In this document: positions 26,201 through 36,937 of the stretch, one piece after another | Numbering within the stretch: the first letter of the stretch is position 1 | Layout: each line of letters begins with the position of its first letter | Origin: Castanea sativa | Taxonomy: Eukaryota > Streptophyta > Magnoliopsida > Fagales > Fagaceae | Length of the DNA stretch: 64,000 nucleotides | Assembly (NCBI RefSeq): GCF_040712315.1 | Contig: NC_134019.1 | Coordinates: 39,275,873-39,339,872, forward strand | Reading direction: 5' to 3' | Made by a program: the position numbers and the translations under genes | Notes under the pieces: generated by a model | Seen by the model: the letters and a program-made list of their open reading frames with translations, nothing else | Databases searched by the model: none | What the model was told of the DNA's origin: nothing

Positions 26201-26804
26201 CTTTAGTGTAGGGGTATGTGCTCGATTTCAGGCAGCACCCAAAGAATCACATTTGTCTGCGGTAAAACGAATCATCCGCTATATCAATGACACTTTTGAT
26301 TATGGAATTTGGTATTCAAAAGACTCCAATGAGTGCTTAGCTGGATATTCAGATGCTGACTGGACCGGGTGTATTGATGATAGGAAAAACACCTCTGATG
26401 GTTGTTTTTATCTTGGGAATAACTTGGTGTCATGGATGAGCAAAAAGCAAAATTTAGTCTCTCTATCAACAGCTGAGGCTGAATACACCACAACAGGAAG
26501 TTGTTATGCGCAACTATTGTGGATGAAGAAGCTCTTACATGATTATGGAATCACTCAAGACACTATGTGTGTGTTCTATGATAACACAAGCACCATAAAC
26601 CTATCAAAAAATCCAGTTCAACACTCAAAATCAAAACATATCGAGATTCGGTACCATTTTATTCGAGATCTAGTGGAGAACAAGGTTGTGTGATTGGAAT
26701 TTATCAACACCGACAACCAAAAGGCGGACATCTTCACCAAACCCCTTGATGGTCCACGATTTGAGTCTCTTCGTAAGACCATCGGTGTCGGTATCATCCC
26801 TTGA
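23281..26804 (+). pseudogene. Copia gag-pol remnant: protease, integrase, RT, RNase H
   Basis: The frame opens with a lysine-rich coiled-coil remnant of gag (23281-23640). The protease WYLDNGCSRHM follows, where the catalytic DSG has become DNG. The integrase has LWHQRFGHANY, but the usual CxxC zinc ligands are lost; HVDLMGP and QQNGVVERKN are kept, while the second catalytic aspartate is replaced in RNNHGKEF. The reverse transcriptase keeps [16 protein letters not shown] and YVDD (25859-25870). RNase H keeps AGYSDADW and STAEAEY, and the end is ADIFTKPL. Breaks: TGA at 24334, a frameshift near 25370-25440, TGA at 25458, TAG at 25473, 25749 and 25980, and TGA at 26691. It cannot make functional polyprotein. 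Confidence 0.95.
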
Positions 26805-27859
26805 TTTCCATCCTTTGTGTGACCTTATGTTGTTCATTGTTGCATGCATGCTTTATAGGTCTCACATGTACGATTACATGTATCTTATGCAAGTTGGGTT
26901 TTGTACTTGTTTTTGTTGATCTTACTTTTCTTATTATGTTTTTGAGTGTGTTGAAAAATTCAGAAACTCATAAAAATTGAAAATCTCCAAAAAGTTTGAT
27001 TGCTTGTTTTGTGTATATCACATGTGAGTTTGGCCTAGTATCTTTGTACTAATGGCGTAGTGCATTTACGAGTTTAGCTTGTTTTTGTATGCACATCTAT
27101 CTTTGTGGAAAAATCTTGAAATTTATGTGTGATTGTTGTAAATCGATCTTCAAGCTTATCATCAATGATTAGTCAATAATCTTGTTGGTCTTGATACATG
27201 CATAGACTTGTGCTTATATCTTTTCCCACGTTTTTATGTTTTTGTTTATAGCTCATTAAATGTCAAATCTCGAAAAGAGATATTGAGCTACAAAAGCCGT
27301 TGCGCATACTAGTATTTGACTAGGAAAAAGGGAAAGCGACTTGTATTGAAATATATTGTGCCTTAAAAAGCCAAAGGCTTACTCACAAAATTGAAATATC
27401 TAAAATTTCTGACATTGATCTCAAAATGAGATGTATTGTTCAAAAATGATCAAATGTTATGATTTGTAAAGAAGCCAAATGAAAAGCTTCAAAAAGATGT
27501 AACCATTTTCTTGTGGGAGATCATATATGTTCATTTCTATAATTGAGATAGTCCACTTGACTTAGTACTAGTTGTGTATGACTTGATTGAATTGATCATT
27601 GAAGCTTCTCTCTAGACTAAAGACTATTCCACTTTTAATACTCACTCACAACACACAAGACTTTGTTCAATGAATGTTTATTTCATTTGTGTAATTGTAC
27701 GTGTTTAAATGTGATGTGTATACTCAATTTCTTGCCGATCAAACCCGAAAATATTTTTGACTATTTTATTTGTTTTTGAAAGTGTTTTTATACTTTCATG
27801 TTTTGAGTTTTTGTTCAAAGTGCATTTTTCTTGTTTTTAACAAAAATTTGTTCAGAGAC
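26805..27859 (+). other. Retrotransposon internal spacer after pol
   Basis: AT-rich DNA between pol and the extra ORF leader. No open frame of note. This spacing is normal for elements that express the extra ORF from a separate or spliced RNA. Confidence 0.6.
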
Positions 27860-28060
27860 ATTTTCGCGAAAAGCTCACGACTAAGCTCTTCCCGCGAAAA
27901 TGGGTTAAGGCAAAAACATGGAAACACAAAATTCAGACAGAGATTTTCGTGATTGTCTCGCGACTATTTCGCAAGTAATGCTTACCCGCGAAAATCTTTG
28001 TGCTTTAGATACATTTTTCACGAGTACTTTGCGAGATGTTAACCCGCGAAAAATGCGTAT
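27860..28060 (+). promoter_or_regulatory. Three CG-rich palindromic modules upstream of the extra ORF
   Basis: Three modules of about 40-55 bp, each opening with TTTTCGCGA-, TTTTCGTGA- or TTTTTCACGAG-like sequence and closing with CCCGCGAAAA. The same architecture occurs twice in each LTR. Because LTRs carry the promoter, these copies may form a second internal promoter or a protein-binding array for the extra ORF. That function is inference. Confidence 0.45.
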
Positions 28061-28210
28061 TTTCAGTTTTAAAGGGCTGATATAGATGGTTTTTCAAACA
28101 TATCCTATTTCACTCCCTTTGCCTCCCTCGTGCCTTTCTCAATCAAAAACTGATTTTCACTCAAAAACCCAACCAAAACTCAAGAGAAAACTTTTTCAAA
28201 TCATATCAAA

Positions 28211-28879
28211 GGTATGTCTATACAATCATCTCTCTCTATTTACTTAGATTATACAGAAAATTCTAGGTTTTCCTTAGTTGGGTTCGTTTTTGGAAAAGGG
28301 TTGAGAACTTTAATTTATGTAAAAATTCTTTCAATTTCTCGATTGGGCTTTGTCCCACTTGATTTGTTGGTGTTTGTGTTGGCCCCTTGTGGCAATTTTA
28401 ACATGTATTTAGGCAAGATTCACTCATGTTCATGCATTGCCTTCGTGTTAGTTTTATAAGTGCATATCAAGTGTCTGATAAAATGGCCAAGTGACATTTT
28501 GGTGTTGTTTTGGACTCCATTGAGTACCAAATTTTGGGGATTACCATGATTGGACTTGTTTATCATGTTTTGATAATTGGAAATGTGTTTTGTACACTTT
28601 GACCCAAATGTGATTAGTCATGCCTTACACATGCATCACATATGCACACCACATGCACACTTGATGCATGCACTTGTTCACTTGTCATGTTTTGCATATT
28701 ATTCTTGCTAGATATTTGTTATTACATGTTTAGCACTTTTCAACATGACTGTATTACATTGTTTGTTCTTTTTAGGATTTTGTGCTTATTTTTATGAACT
28801 AACTTGACGCTAATCAAGTTTGTGTTCTTGTCTTTGTGTTTTTGCACTTGTTTTTTGTGCTTTATGTCTGTTTGTCCAG
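28211..28879 (+). other. Probable intron in the leader of the extra ORF
   Basis: A good donor (AAAG|GTATGT, near 28211) and a good acceptor (GTCTGTTTGTCCAG|ATG, ending at 28879) bracket this stretch. The acceptor abuts the likely start codon of the extra ORF exactly. A spliced RNA would carry a short leader straight to that ATG. This is predicted from sequence only. Confidence 0.5.
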
Positions 28880-29977
28880 ATGTCTCCCTTCAAGAAATCA
28901 GCTGTAAAAGGGGGTAGTAGCAAAGGAAAAGAACCTGTGATAGATCTTGACAGTTTTACCCCGGAGTCAAAGAGGACTAGGTCATCAACAGAGCTTTATG
29001 ATGTTGACAAGTTCAAGTCATATGCCACATCTCAAGAGTATGAGAAATATTTCAAAGATGCCCCCTTGTTGGTTGAAAGGGTAGTTGACCAAGTCTCTCT
29101 CCTCGATACGAGCATTCCAAAATGGTTTGCTACCAAGGATTGGAATTTCCTTCTATCAAGCTTTGATGAACCATACGAGAATATGGTGAAGAAATTCTAT
29201 GCAAATGCCATTGCTGAGGGAGATGAGCTGAAATGTTGGGTTAGAGGAAAGAACTTCACAATAACACCCCCTTATCTTGTTGACATTCTGCGTATCAACC
29301 GGTCTATGTTTCTGAAGCCTTTAGTGTATGATGAATTAGATCCCGAGCAGGATTTTCTTCGGGAAACTCTAGGAAAGAACTTAGAATTCTCTTTCAATGG
29401 AAAAGCGGTGAGTGTTGCATCACTATCACTCGAGTTGAAGCTGCTCACATCAATCATGTTCCACAACTTATATCCTCTCTCAAGCATCGGTTACATGAAT
29501 CTCGGCCGGGCCTTATTTCTCCATGACCTAGTCAATGATGAAGAGATTGATATTTGCTCTCATATCTTCCACATCTTGAGCAAAACGGCCGAGAGGACCG
29601 CCTCAAGAAATTGCCTTCCTTTCAGTTGCCTTATTTCAAAAATTCTGAAGCTTAAAGGTGTCCACCCGTTGGAAAATGGGAGACCATACCCTCGACCTAA
29701 TCCAATCAACGCCCGTACTCTCAGTGCCAGCATTAGTCACACCCGGAAGGCAACCAAGCAAAAGAGTGATGCTTCTCATGCTAGTTCAAGCTCTAGCTCT
29801 CATGCCCATGATGAGAAGTTAGACATCATTATGTCGTCCATTCAAGACATTAGCACTAAGTTGTCCGGACTTGCATCTATCATGCACTCTCAACACATTC
29901 GCTTTGACACGAAGTTCACTTCTCTCCAAACTCAATTAGATCAAATTCAAAGGAAGTTAGAGGACGATGAAGACTAA
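28880..29977 (+). CDS. Intact extra ORF of the copia element (plant transposon protein domain)
   Basis: A 365-aa protein from the ATG at 28880 (MSPFKKSAVKGGSSKGKEP). An upstream in-frame ATG at 28820 would add 20 hydrophobic residues, but these appear to be translated intron. The N-terminus is basic (ESKRTRSS). The middle, about residues 45-260, contains KWFATKDWNFLLSSFDEPY, AEGDELKCWVRGK and SIMFHNLYPLSSIGYMN, typical of the uncharacterised plant retroelement ORF family (the putative plant transposon protein type). A serine/histidine-rich linker and a short coiled coil (LQTQLDQIQRKLEDDED) close the protein. Unlike pol it has no stop or frameshift. Function is unknown; an env-like or nucleic-acid-binding accessory role is only a guess. 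Confidence 0.8.
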   Translation: MSPFKKSAVKGGSSKGKEPVIDLDSFTPESKRTRSSTELYDVDKFKSYATSQEYEKYFKDAPLLVERVVDQVSLLDTSIPKWFATKDWNFLLSSFDEPYENMVKKFYANAIAEGDELKCWVRGKNFTITPPYLVDILRINRSMFLKPLVYDELDPEQDFLRETLGKNLEFSFNGKAVSVASLSLELKLLTSIMFHNLYPLSSIGYMNLGRALFLHDLVNDEEIDICSHIFHILSKTAERTASRNCLPFSCLISKILKLKGVHPLENGRPYPRPNPINARTLSASISHTRKATKQKSDASHASSSSSSHAHDEKLDIIMSSIQDISTKLSGLASIMHSQHIRFDTKFTSLQTQLDQIQRKLEDDED

Positions 29978-30765
29978 CTCCTTTGGCCATTCCGGTCAAA
30001 AAGGGGGAGAAAGTTTTAAGGGAGAGTTGCACATTTTGAGGGGGAGCATAACGTAGCACATGCACTTCATAGACATATTGGTTAATCTTTAGTGGTTTAG
30101 TTGTTTACTTTCTTTTGCCATAGTCTCTAGAACGTTTTTATTTACATTGCTTTCTTTTAAAGTTTTAAGTACTTTGGTTTAATTTTAGCTTAATATTTAG
30201 TACTTTGTGTTTATCTCATTGCTTTGTAGCATTTTTTTTTAGTACTTTTAGTTTATCTTGAGTACTACACACTTGTGCCCTTGTTGGATCTTATATCCTT
30301 AATGAAAATACTTTGGTGTTTTGCATTGGTTGTGTGTTTGGATATGCAATTGATTTTTGCTTTGCACTTAATTGCATTGCGTGTCTGGATGATCGTTTAC
30401 TAGTTAAATGATTATTGTAGTCATTCTTTAATGACTATTCTTGTATGATCAAGTTATCCTTCATAGTTTATATCTTGCTATTTACCTTGATCGCCTTATA
30501 CTTGCTCCTATACGTACCTTGTATTCAACTTGTCATGAGCTTAATGAAAGTTTTGTTTGTGTGCAAGTGTTTCAGGATACAAGTGTATTCGTGCAAGTGC
30601 TTCACAGCTTCTAAATTAGATGTGAGTGAGTTTTGCCATTGTTCCCAAACTCATGTTTAAATCTAGAGTCTGTTATAGGGTGTTTTGTCATGGAATAACC
30701 AAAGGGGGAGATTCCGCGTCAAATTTGATTGTAATTTTGTTCAATCTTTTGTACCCTATATTTCA
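29978..30765 (+). other. Retrotransposon 3-prime untranslated region and polypurine tract
   Basis: Non-coding AT-rich DNA with AAAAAGGGGGAGAAAG just after the extra ORF (about 29999) and the likely polypurine tract AAAGGGGGAGA at 30701-30711. The tract is 55 bp before the start of the LTR similarity rather than adjacent to it, which is unusual. Confidence 0.65.
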
Positions 30766-31745
30766 TGTGGGATTTATTTGTAAGGGTTGTGTGTGTGAGA
30801 GAGAGTGTGAAGATTCAAGGCAACTATTGAAGACAAAAGAAGTTTTCGCGGGTAGCTCGCGAGTAGCCTTCCTGCGAAGCGAAACATGTGCTTAGCACAT
30901 GACTGGAATGCAAAGAGTCATGACAGATGGTGACAGCTGGTTTTCGCAAGTGTCTCACGGGTAAGGCCTTCCCACGAGATACCCGCGAAACAGTCTATTT
31001 TGCTATTTTGTCATATCTGCTCCACTACATCTTCATACACACTATATATACCATTATTACCCACATACTGAGTAGAGAGCTTTCCAGAGAGAAAACCCTA
31101 GCCACAAACCCTTAAGAGTGAGAGATTGTCATACCCACAATTCTCTACACCATCCATTATGGTTTTCCTCTACTTTTACCTCTCCATATCCAAATCTTTG
31201 AGAGGTTGATAGCCCAAATACTTACCACACCCATATTGAGTGTCTAGTGAGGTTTTGGTGCTGCTGGGAAGCATTGGAAGAAGCCAAGCTTTAGCAGATG
31301 CAATTAGGCGCATTGCGGGATCCGGAAAACTAGAAAAGACACGGTTCCGAGAAGCCTTGTTGGAGTAGGAGCTTGGAGGGCTTAGGTGCACTGGGTAGAT
31401 TAGGCTTGGATGATTTTTTTCTATTTGTGTATCCCAACTTATTGTCTAGTGGATTGATTTACCGCTTGAAGGGCGGTAGAGAGGTTTTTCGTCGAGTTCT
31501 TTGATTTCCTCTTCGATAACACATCGGCGTGTTATCTTGTGTTTGCATCTCTCTTCCCTACTCTTTTAGCTTTCATTTTACTGCTTTGTTGTGTTGAATA
31601 TGGCGTAGAGTAGTTGTATTGGTTGTTCGCTCACATTTACTTTATTCCGCATTTAGTTTAAGTTAGAGTAAAATCAATCGAGCCGTAATTTTTTAATTTG
31701 GGGTCTAAACAACTCTTGTGTTTTTAACACAAATCCGAGCTTTCA
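30766..31745 (+). repeat. 3-prime LTR of the copia element
   Basis: Same 980-bp length and same order of landmarks as the 5-prime LTR, with scattered substitutions. It ends CCGAGCTTTCA. The CG-rich modules are at about 30841-30990. Confidence 0.92.
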
Positions 31746-31870
31746 GTATTAACCTGACTACAATCAATGTCATTTTTCTATCCAAAAGATTGTGTGTTTT
31801 GCATAGGTTAACAGCAAGATTCTAAATGAATGTTGATGGAAGGGGCATATTGATACTATTGCAATATATG

Positions 31871-31955
31871 AAAATTACAAGTTTCATAGTTAAGGGACAA
31901 ATTGAGAAGTAACCTTGAACTTAAAGGGTTTAGATGGTAGTAAATTCCTTTATTT
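31871..31955 (-). repeat. Right inverted end of the element that hosts the copia insertion
   Basis: Read on the minus strand it has CCTTTAAGTTCAAGGTTACT and GAAACTTGTAATTT, matching the left end at 22045-22115. Together they show that the copia element landed inside a pre-existing palindromic element. Confidence 0.5.
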
Positions 31956-32609
31956 TGGATGAAATTTTATAATCTACAATTCTGAAAACAAAATATAAAG
32001 GGTCCATGGAGGAATTAGAGGAAAAAATTTGAAAGGTATTAGCCTTGTGTTTGGTTGTTCATTTGAAACGCTTTTGTTTTATGCAGCTTTACAAGATACA
32101 TTGTCATAAGTTGCTCACTCTTTTCAAGAAGATAAGAGTAGATAGAAATAGAAATAAAAAAAATCCATTCATTTCAATTATGTTTGTGGTTTGACTTGTA
32201 GTGCAAAGTGCAATCCAAAAACTGGTTCAGTTTGATGATTTTATCATTTGGGTTCAATTGAACTCTTTGAACAATGAAAGAACATTTTTGAGTACCTAAA
32301 AGAAAATTGTTCCAGTAAATCATTTAGGATGACTCTGAGATGAGAAAAGTTGCATAGATCACTTATCCATAGAAACATCATGCCAAGTTAAATTTAATTT
32401 AAAGGGAGTAGAAATATCATAGAATCTAAAGAGAATCAATTTCAACTAGAAGGCGTCTCAATTTTACATTTCACTGGAGAATTTGAGAGGGACTGCAGTA
32501 ATTCTATTTGCAAAATCTATAGTAGATAAACAATCCCCATCTCTCTCCTGCCTCAAGAAAAAAAGAATTTACAAAAATGTTTCTGCAGTTTTCTTTTAGT
32601 GGCACCGTT

Positions 32610-32912
32610 TCACAATTCATGTAAGCGTGAAGTAAGATCAATGAAGATATTTTCGCTGCAGGGTATTGTGAGACCACCCATTGGATGATTGTACCCAAAT
32701 TCTTCCTCAGCCTTACTTAGCAATGTTAAAAAAGAAGGCTGGTTCAAGAATGATATAGGAATTACAAAGCGCCTCTTTTCGCTCTCTCCAACATATACTG
32801 CAATGTAGCCTTTTGGAACATCTATAGGTGTTGAAGCTGCTTGCTTTCCAAATGAGTTTGATCGTCGAAGAATATGCTTAGCATTCATAATACTGGGCAA
32901 ACGAATGGCCAT
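32610..32912 (-). CDS. SAUR: SAUR protein (array gene 4), subtype A
   Basis: A 100-aa SAUR from the conserved [20 protein letters not shown] start; an in-frame ATG ten codons upstream exists but is outside the family's usual start. Diagnostic segments are [38 protein letters not shown] and [16 protein letters not shown]. Subtype A in this array is marked by ESEKRR (or EMRR) and FGYDH/FGYNH. It is the first gene after the retrotransposon and is intact. Confidence 0.94.
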   Translation of the reverse strand: MAIRLPSIMNAKHILRRSNSFGKQAASTPIDVPKGYIAVYVGESEKRRFVIPISFLNQPSFLTLLSKAEEEFGYNHPMGGLTIPCSENIFIDLTSRLHEL

Positions 32913-33022
32913 GATATTGCTGAGAAAGATGATGAAGATCACAAAGCAAAGGGAGAAGAAGTAAGGATTTGATATCAGAGGGTGTAAAGTCTTGGTTTTG
33001 GATTTTGATGATATGCGTGTGC

Positions 33023-33122
33023 ATATATATAGAAGAATAGAATGTGTGAAAATCTGGCATAGAGGAAATTGGCCGGGGTTGTGTGATGGGTATAAGCACT
33101 TGAAGGGTCACATGGACTTGTC
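33023..33122 (-). promoter_or_regulatory. Promoter of SAUR gene 4
   Basis: TATATATAG ends at 33032, and a variant of the conserved block, GGTCACATGGACTTGTC, is at 33106-33122. No perfect TGTCTC is present beside it (the site reads GGGTATAAGC). Confidence 0.6.
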
Positions 33123-33701
33123 TTCCAATTCATCATCAAGAATCTGGCAGTGATTGATACACTATATTTATTGGTACAAGAAGGGGCCCAGTTCAAATGA
33201 AAGATATGTGGATTAGAAAAAATTCTGACCTATTGGCTGACCTCTTATAATAGAGGACAGGTTTAGACATATATGTCTATTATTTATAGGAAACAATATA
33301 TAATTGGAACTGGATTAGTCTTGTGTATGATGGACCTTTTGGATAAACTATGACCTGCATTTATGTGTGTGTGTGTTCTTTTATTTTTTTGGGTAGAGAA
33401 CATTTGTAACATCATGCAAACCTAACTTACAAGTTTACCCAATACTAATGTTAATAAAGGCTCCTTGGAAATTTGATGTGTTATAGTACCTCATGTTCTC
33501 TGTGGAATAAATTTGGATGTGTTAATCATTAACTTTATGGAAAAGCAAAATAATGAAAAATTATCTATAGCAGTAAAGATCCTAATTTTCTCAACAGAGT
33601 ATACAATATACATAATACATAGACCCTAATTTACTCAACATTCTAAATATAAGTAATGTTCTTGAGAGTGAATTTCCAACTTTATGAAACATGAGATTCT
33701 G

Positions 33702-33935
33702 CAGATATGTACATAAATCATTGTGGCTTGAGGTGAGGAGGAGAAACGTACTCAATAACATGTCACCGAATTTTTGATATCTCAGTACAGTAACTTCCAG
33801 GACAAACCACTATGACAAGCACATGAAGCATGTCCTACAAGTAGTTCAACTGCAACCCACACCATGTGAAGGACAATATATGACATTATAAGATATGAAT
33901 TTTTTGCTAGCAACTGGCACAAAAATCATCAGTAT
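33702..33935 (+). other. Conserved intergenic block, copy A
   Basis: About 0.8-1.0 kb upstream of SAUR gene 4, read on the plus strand: GCAGATATGTACAT, then GGCTTGAGGTGAGGA, AACATGTC, TTTTTGATATCTCAGTACA, CACATGAAGCATGTCCTACA and AGTAGTTCAACTGCAACCCA. The same block lies upstream of most array genes. In this copy the sORF ATG seen elsewhere is GTA, but the frame stays open through the conserved part to a TAA. Confidence 0.6.
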
Positions 33936-34858
33936 ACAAGTCAATTTGGGAGTTGACTACCGGCAAAACAAAATTCTTCACCTTTTCCCCTTTGTTTCCT
34001 TGACTGTTGTTATGGTCAAATTACAAAAGATTCAAAGTGAGAGTAACAACCTTAGCCTCATGAGATTTGGGTACATTGGACATCCACTTTGTAAGCCTTA
34101 CAACTTACAAGGGTCCAATATTTAGAAAAACGGCACATCAAAAAATTTATACTAATTTATTTGTCTGCATTATTAAATATTATCCAGAAAGACATCATAC
34201 TTACTAGTTACTACCCAAATTTGATCTGCTAACCAAGCTGAAACATTGAAAACAAAACTGAAACAGATATGGTCAAGGGTTAAAGACAATTTGATTCCTT
34301 TTATTGTGTTGGTTTTGATTTGCATAAAAAGGGCAAAACTACAGTTTTTTACCTATAAAAAGTGAGGATTTAAAAAATTATACATAAGTAAATAAGCTAA
34401 GTAGGCTCCACAAATAACCCTGTCCCTTTTACTTAATTAGTCTCAGTGGACAAATAAAATGGAAAATCAACAATAAAGAAATGAAGGAGAAAACCACCAT
34501 GTGATATGTATTAAAAGAAAATGTATATGATCATATGACTATTGAAAACTAAGCCTTGCATGCATTATTAGTCTTTGCTGGACTTGACTGCAGTATGCGT
34601 GTTTCATAGAAAATGATGCAAAAATAAATTAAACAAAAAGGACTAGAAATATCATCAAAGCAAAAGAGGAAAATTTTTTAATCAAATGTGTTCACCGTTT
34701 CACATTTTTTCTGAAGAATGTGAGAGGAACTGCAATAATTCTTTTAGTAATTTTTTTAGTAAATGGACATTCCTCATCTCTTCTTCTGCCTAAAAGAAAT
34801 AAAGAATTTACATGGATTTACAAAACTGTTTCTGCGGTTTTATCTTAGTGGCGCCATA

Positions 34859-35161
34859 TCACAATTCATATAAGTGAGAAGTGAGATCAATGAAGATCTC
34901 TTCACTGCAGGGGATTGTGAGACCACCCATTGGATGATCGAATCCAAATTCTTCCTCAGCTTTACTTAGCAATTCTTGAAATGAAGGCTGGTTCAAAAAT
35001 GTTAAAGGCATTATGAAGCGCCTCCTTTCACTCTCTCCTACATATATTGTAATGTAGCCTTTTGGAACATCTATGGATGGCGAAGATACTTTCTTTCCAA
35101 ATGAGTTTGATTGTCGGAGAATGTGCTTAGCATGCATAATACTGGGCAAACGAATAGCCAT
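34859..35161 (-). CDS. SAUR: SAUR protein (array gene 5), subtype B
   Basis: A 100-aa SAUR. Subtype B is marked by [28 protein letters not shown] and a LYEL tail. Here the second strand is altered ([20 protein letters not shown] against the array consensus [18 protein letters not shown]). All core SAUR positions are otherwise present and the frame is open. Confidence 0.94.
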   Translation of the reverse strand: MAIRLPSIMHAKHILRQSNSFGKKVSSPSIDVPKGYITIYVGESERRRFIMPLTFLNQPSFQELLSKAEEEFGFDHPMGGLTIPCSEEIFIDLTSHLYEL

Positions 35162-35260
35162 GGATATCTGGCTGTACAGTATTTCTTAGAAAACTGAAAG
35201 TAAGGGTTTGATATCAGATGGTGTGAGGACTTGTTTTGGCTTGGATGTTATGTTTGTGTG

Positions 35261-35379
35261 TATATATAGATGAATGGTGTGTGTGAAAATTTCTGTTGTG
35301 TGGAGTGTGTGGTGCAGAGGCAAAATTGGCTGGGGTTCCGTTAGAGATATAAGCATTTGAAGGATCACATGGACCTGTC
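35261..35379 (-). promoter_or_regulatory. Promoter of SAUR gene 5
   Basis: TATATATAG at 35261-35269, about 100 bp before the ATG, and GATCACATGGACCTGTC at 35363-35379. The TGTCTC position reads GAGATA (one mismatch). Confidence 0.6.
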
Positions 35380-35969
35380 TTCCAACTCATCAATCAAGAA
35401 CTTGGAAGTGATTAAGACCTTATATTGGCAATACATTATGCAGTAGCATGTCCAAGACAACAACCAGCTCCAAGGGGACCCCATTGATATGGAAGATACT
35501 TGGATTGGAGAAAACTCTGAAGTCTGAACTACTAGCTGATCTATTGCAGTAGGAGGACAGGTTTAGACATATATGTCGAATAGCCTTTGACAACAACATA
35601 TTTGAAACTGGATCAGCCTCTTGTATGATAGGGTTTATGGACAAACAATTAGCTATAATTAAGATATCCTTATCTTTTTATTTTTTGGTAGACAACATTT
35701 GTAATATAATGCAAATTTTATAACTTAACAACAAGTATAGTCTCATCTATTTGCATCAAATAGGACCATTAATAAAGCCTCCCTGGCATATTCTTCTCAT
35801 AACAGATTTTAAGAGTTAGCCATCAACCTCAATTTAATCTAAATCCTAGAAAAGAAAAAAAAAGTTGTCTGAATCAGTATAGACCAAGATTTGCTCCAAC
35901 TGAGTATAAGGCATTCATTTATGTTTACAAATGAAAGTAAAATTTCCAACAGTAAGAAACATGAGAATC

Positions 35970-36160
35970 TGCAGACTGCAGATATGTACATTGATCATCA
36001 TGGCTTAAGGTGAGGAAGGAAAACATACTCAATAATATGTCCTCAACCTAACTCGCCAACTTTTTGCTGCCTTAGTACAATGATATGTAAGACAAACCCC
36101 CATGAAGAGCACATGAAGTATGTCCTACAAGAATCATCAGTAGACATGTCATTTTGGGTG
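35970..36160 (+). other. Conserved intergenic block, copy B (internally deleted)
   Basis: GTCCTACAAG is joined directly to AATCATCAGTAGAC, which are about 90-100 bp apart in other copies. The conserved frame (TNPHEEHMKYVLQ) is intact up to the junction. Confidence 0.55.
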
Positions 36161-36937
36161 ATGACTTTCAAAACAAATTTCAATCTCTCTTTTTACCTCG
36201 TTTTTTCCTTGACCTTTGGTATGATCTCTTATAAAATACCACAGTAAGGTGAATTAATTATTTTACCCAATACATGAGATTTTGAACTTTTAAATGGGTT
36301 GTTGAGTTGAGACAATGTTCAAACTTCAAACTTAGGACCACCTGCTTTGAAACTATGATAAATTACTAGATCTCTCAAAAGTTTAAGCTATTAGGAAAGG
36401 GTGAATTCAATCCTTAAACCATTATTCTAACAATTTCATTATCAAAGTGAGAAAGAGTAATAAGCTTAACCACACGAGATTTGAGTTCCTGGTTAAGACA
36501 TGTTTTTCAGTTTAGCATGCAGTGAAAAACCAAACCAGCTCAACTAGATGATTTCATAATTTGGGTTCAATTGAATTCTTTAAAAAAAATGAAAGAACAA
36601 TCTTGAGTATGTAAAAGAACAATTCTTCCAATAAATCATTGAAAATGACCCTGGGATAAGAAAAGTTGCACAGATCACTATGATCCATAAAAAACCTTGG
36701 CGTGTTAAATCAAACAAAAAGGACAAGAAATATCACAAAAACTAAAGAGAATCCCTTTCAACAAAAAGTTGACTCGATTTTTATATTTCTCAGGAGAATG
36801 TGAAAAGGACTACAGTATTTCTACTCATAACATCTTTACTGGAAGAACAATCACCATCTCTACTTATGCCTAAAGAAAGAAAGAATTTACATAGATATAC
36901 AAAATTGTTGCTACTGTTTTATCTTAGTGGCACCATA

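Larger units (their letters stand above)
22230..31745 (+). mobile_element. Ty1/copia retrotransposon with extra ORF (Sirevirus-like), defective
   Basis: Two 980-bp LTRs enclose a primer-binding site, a broken pol and an intact extra ORF in the order protease, integrase, reverse transcriptase, RNase H, which is the copia order. An additional ORF between pol and the 3-prime LTR is typical of Sirevirus-type copia elements. Most of gag is missing, with no CCHC zinc knuckle seen. Dozens of differences between the LTRs show that the insertion is not recent. I see no matching 5-bp target duplication (AATTC on the left, GTATT on the right). The element lies inside an older inverted-repeat element, between SAUR pseudogene 3 and SAUR gene 4. 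Confidence 0.9.

Noticed and set aside
28820..28879. Upstream ATG adding 20 hydrophobic residues (signal-peptide-like) to the extra ORF
   Set aside because: The stretch ends in a strong splice acceptor next to the internal ATG and looks like translated intron; kept only as a minor alternative.
34600..34860. DST-type mRNA instability element in the SAUR 3-prime UTRs
   Set aside because: SAUR mRNAs are known to carry GGA...ATAGATT...GTA elements, but the 3-prime flanks here give only partial and inconsistent matches (the best is ACTATAGATTTTGCAA downstream of gene 4).
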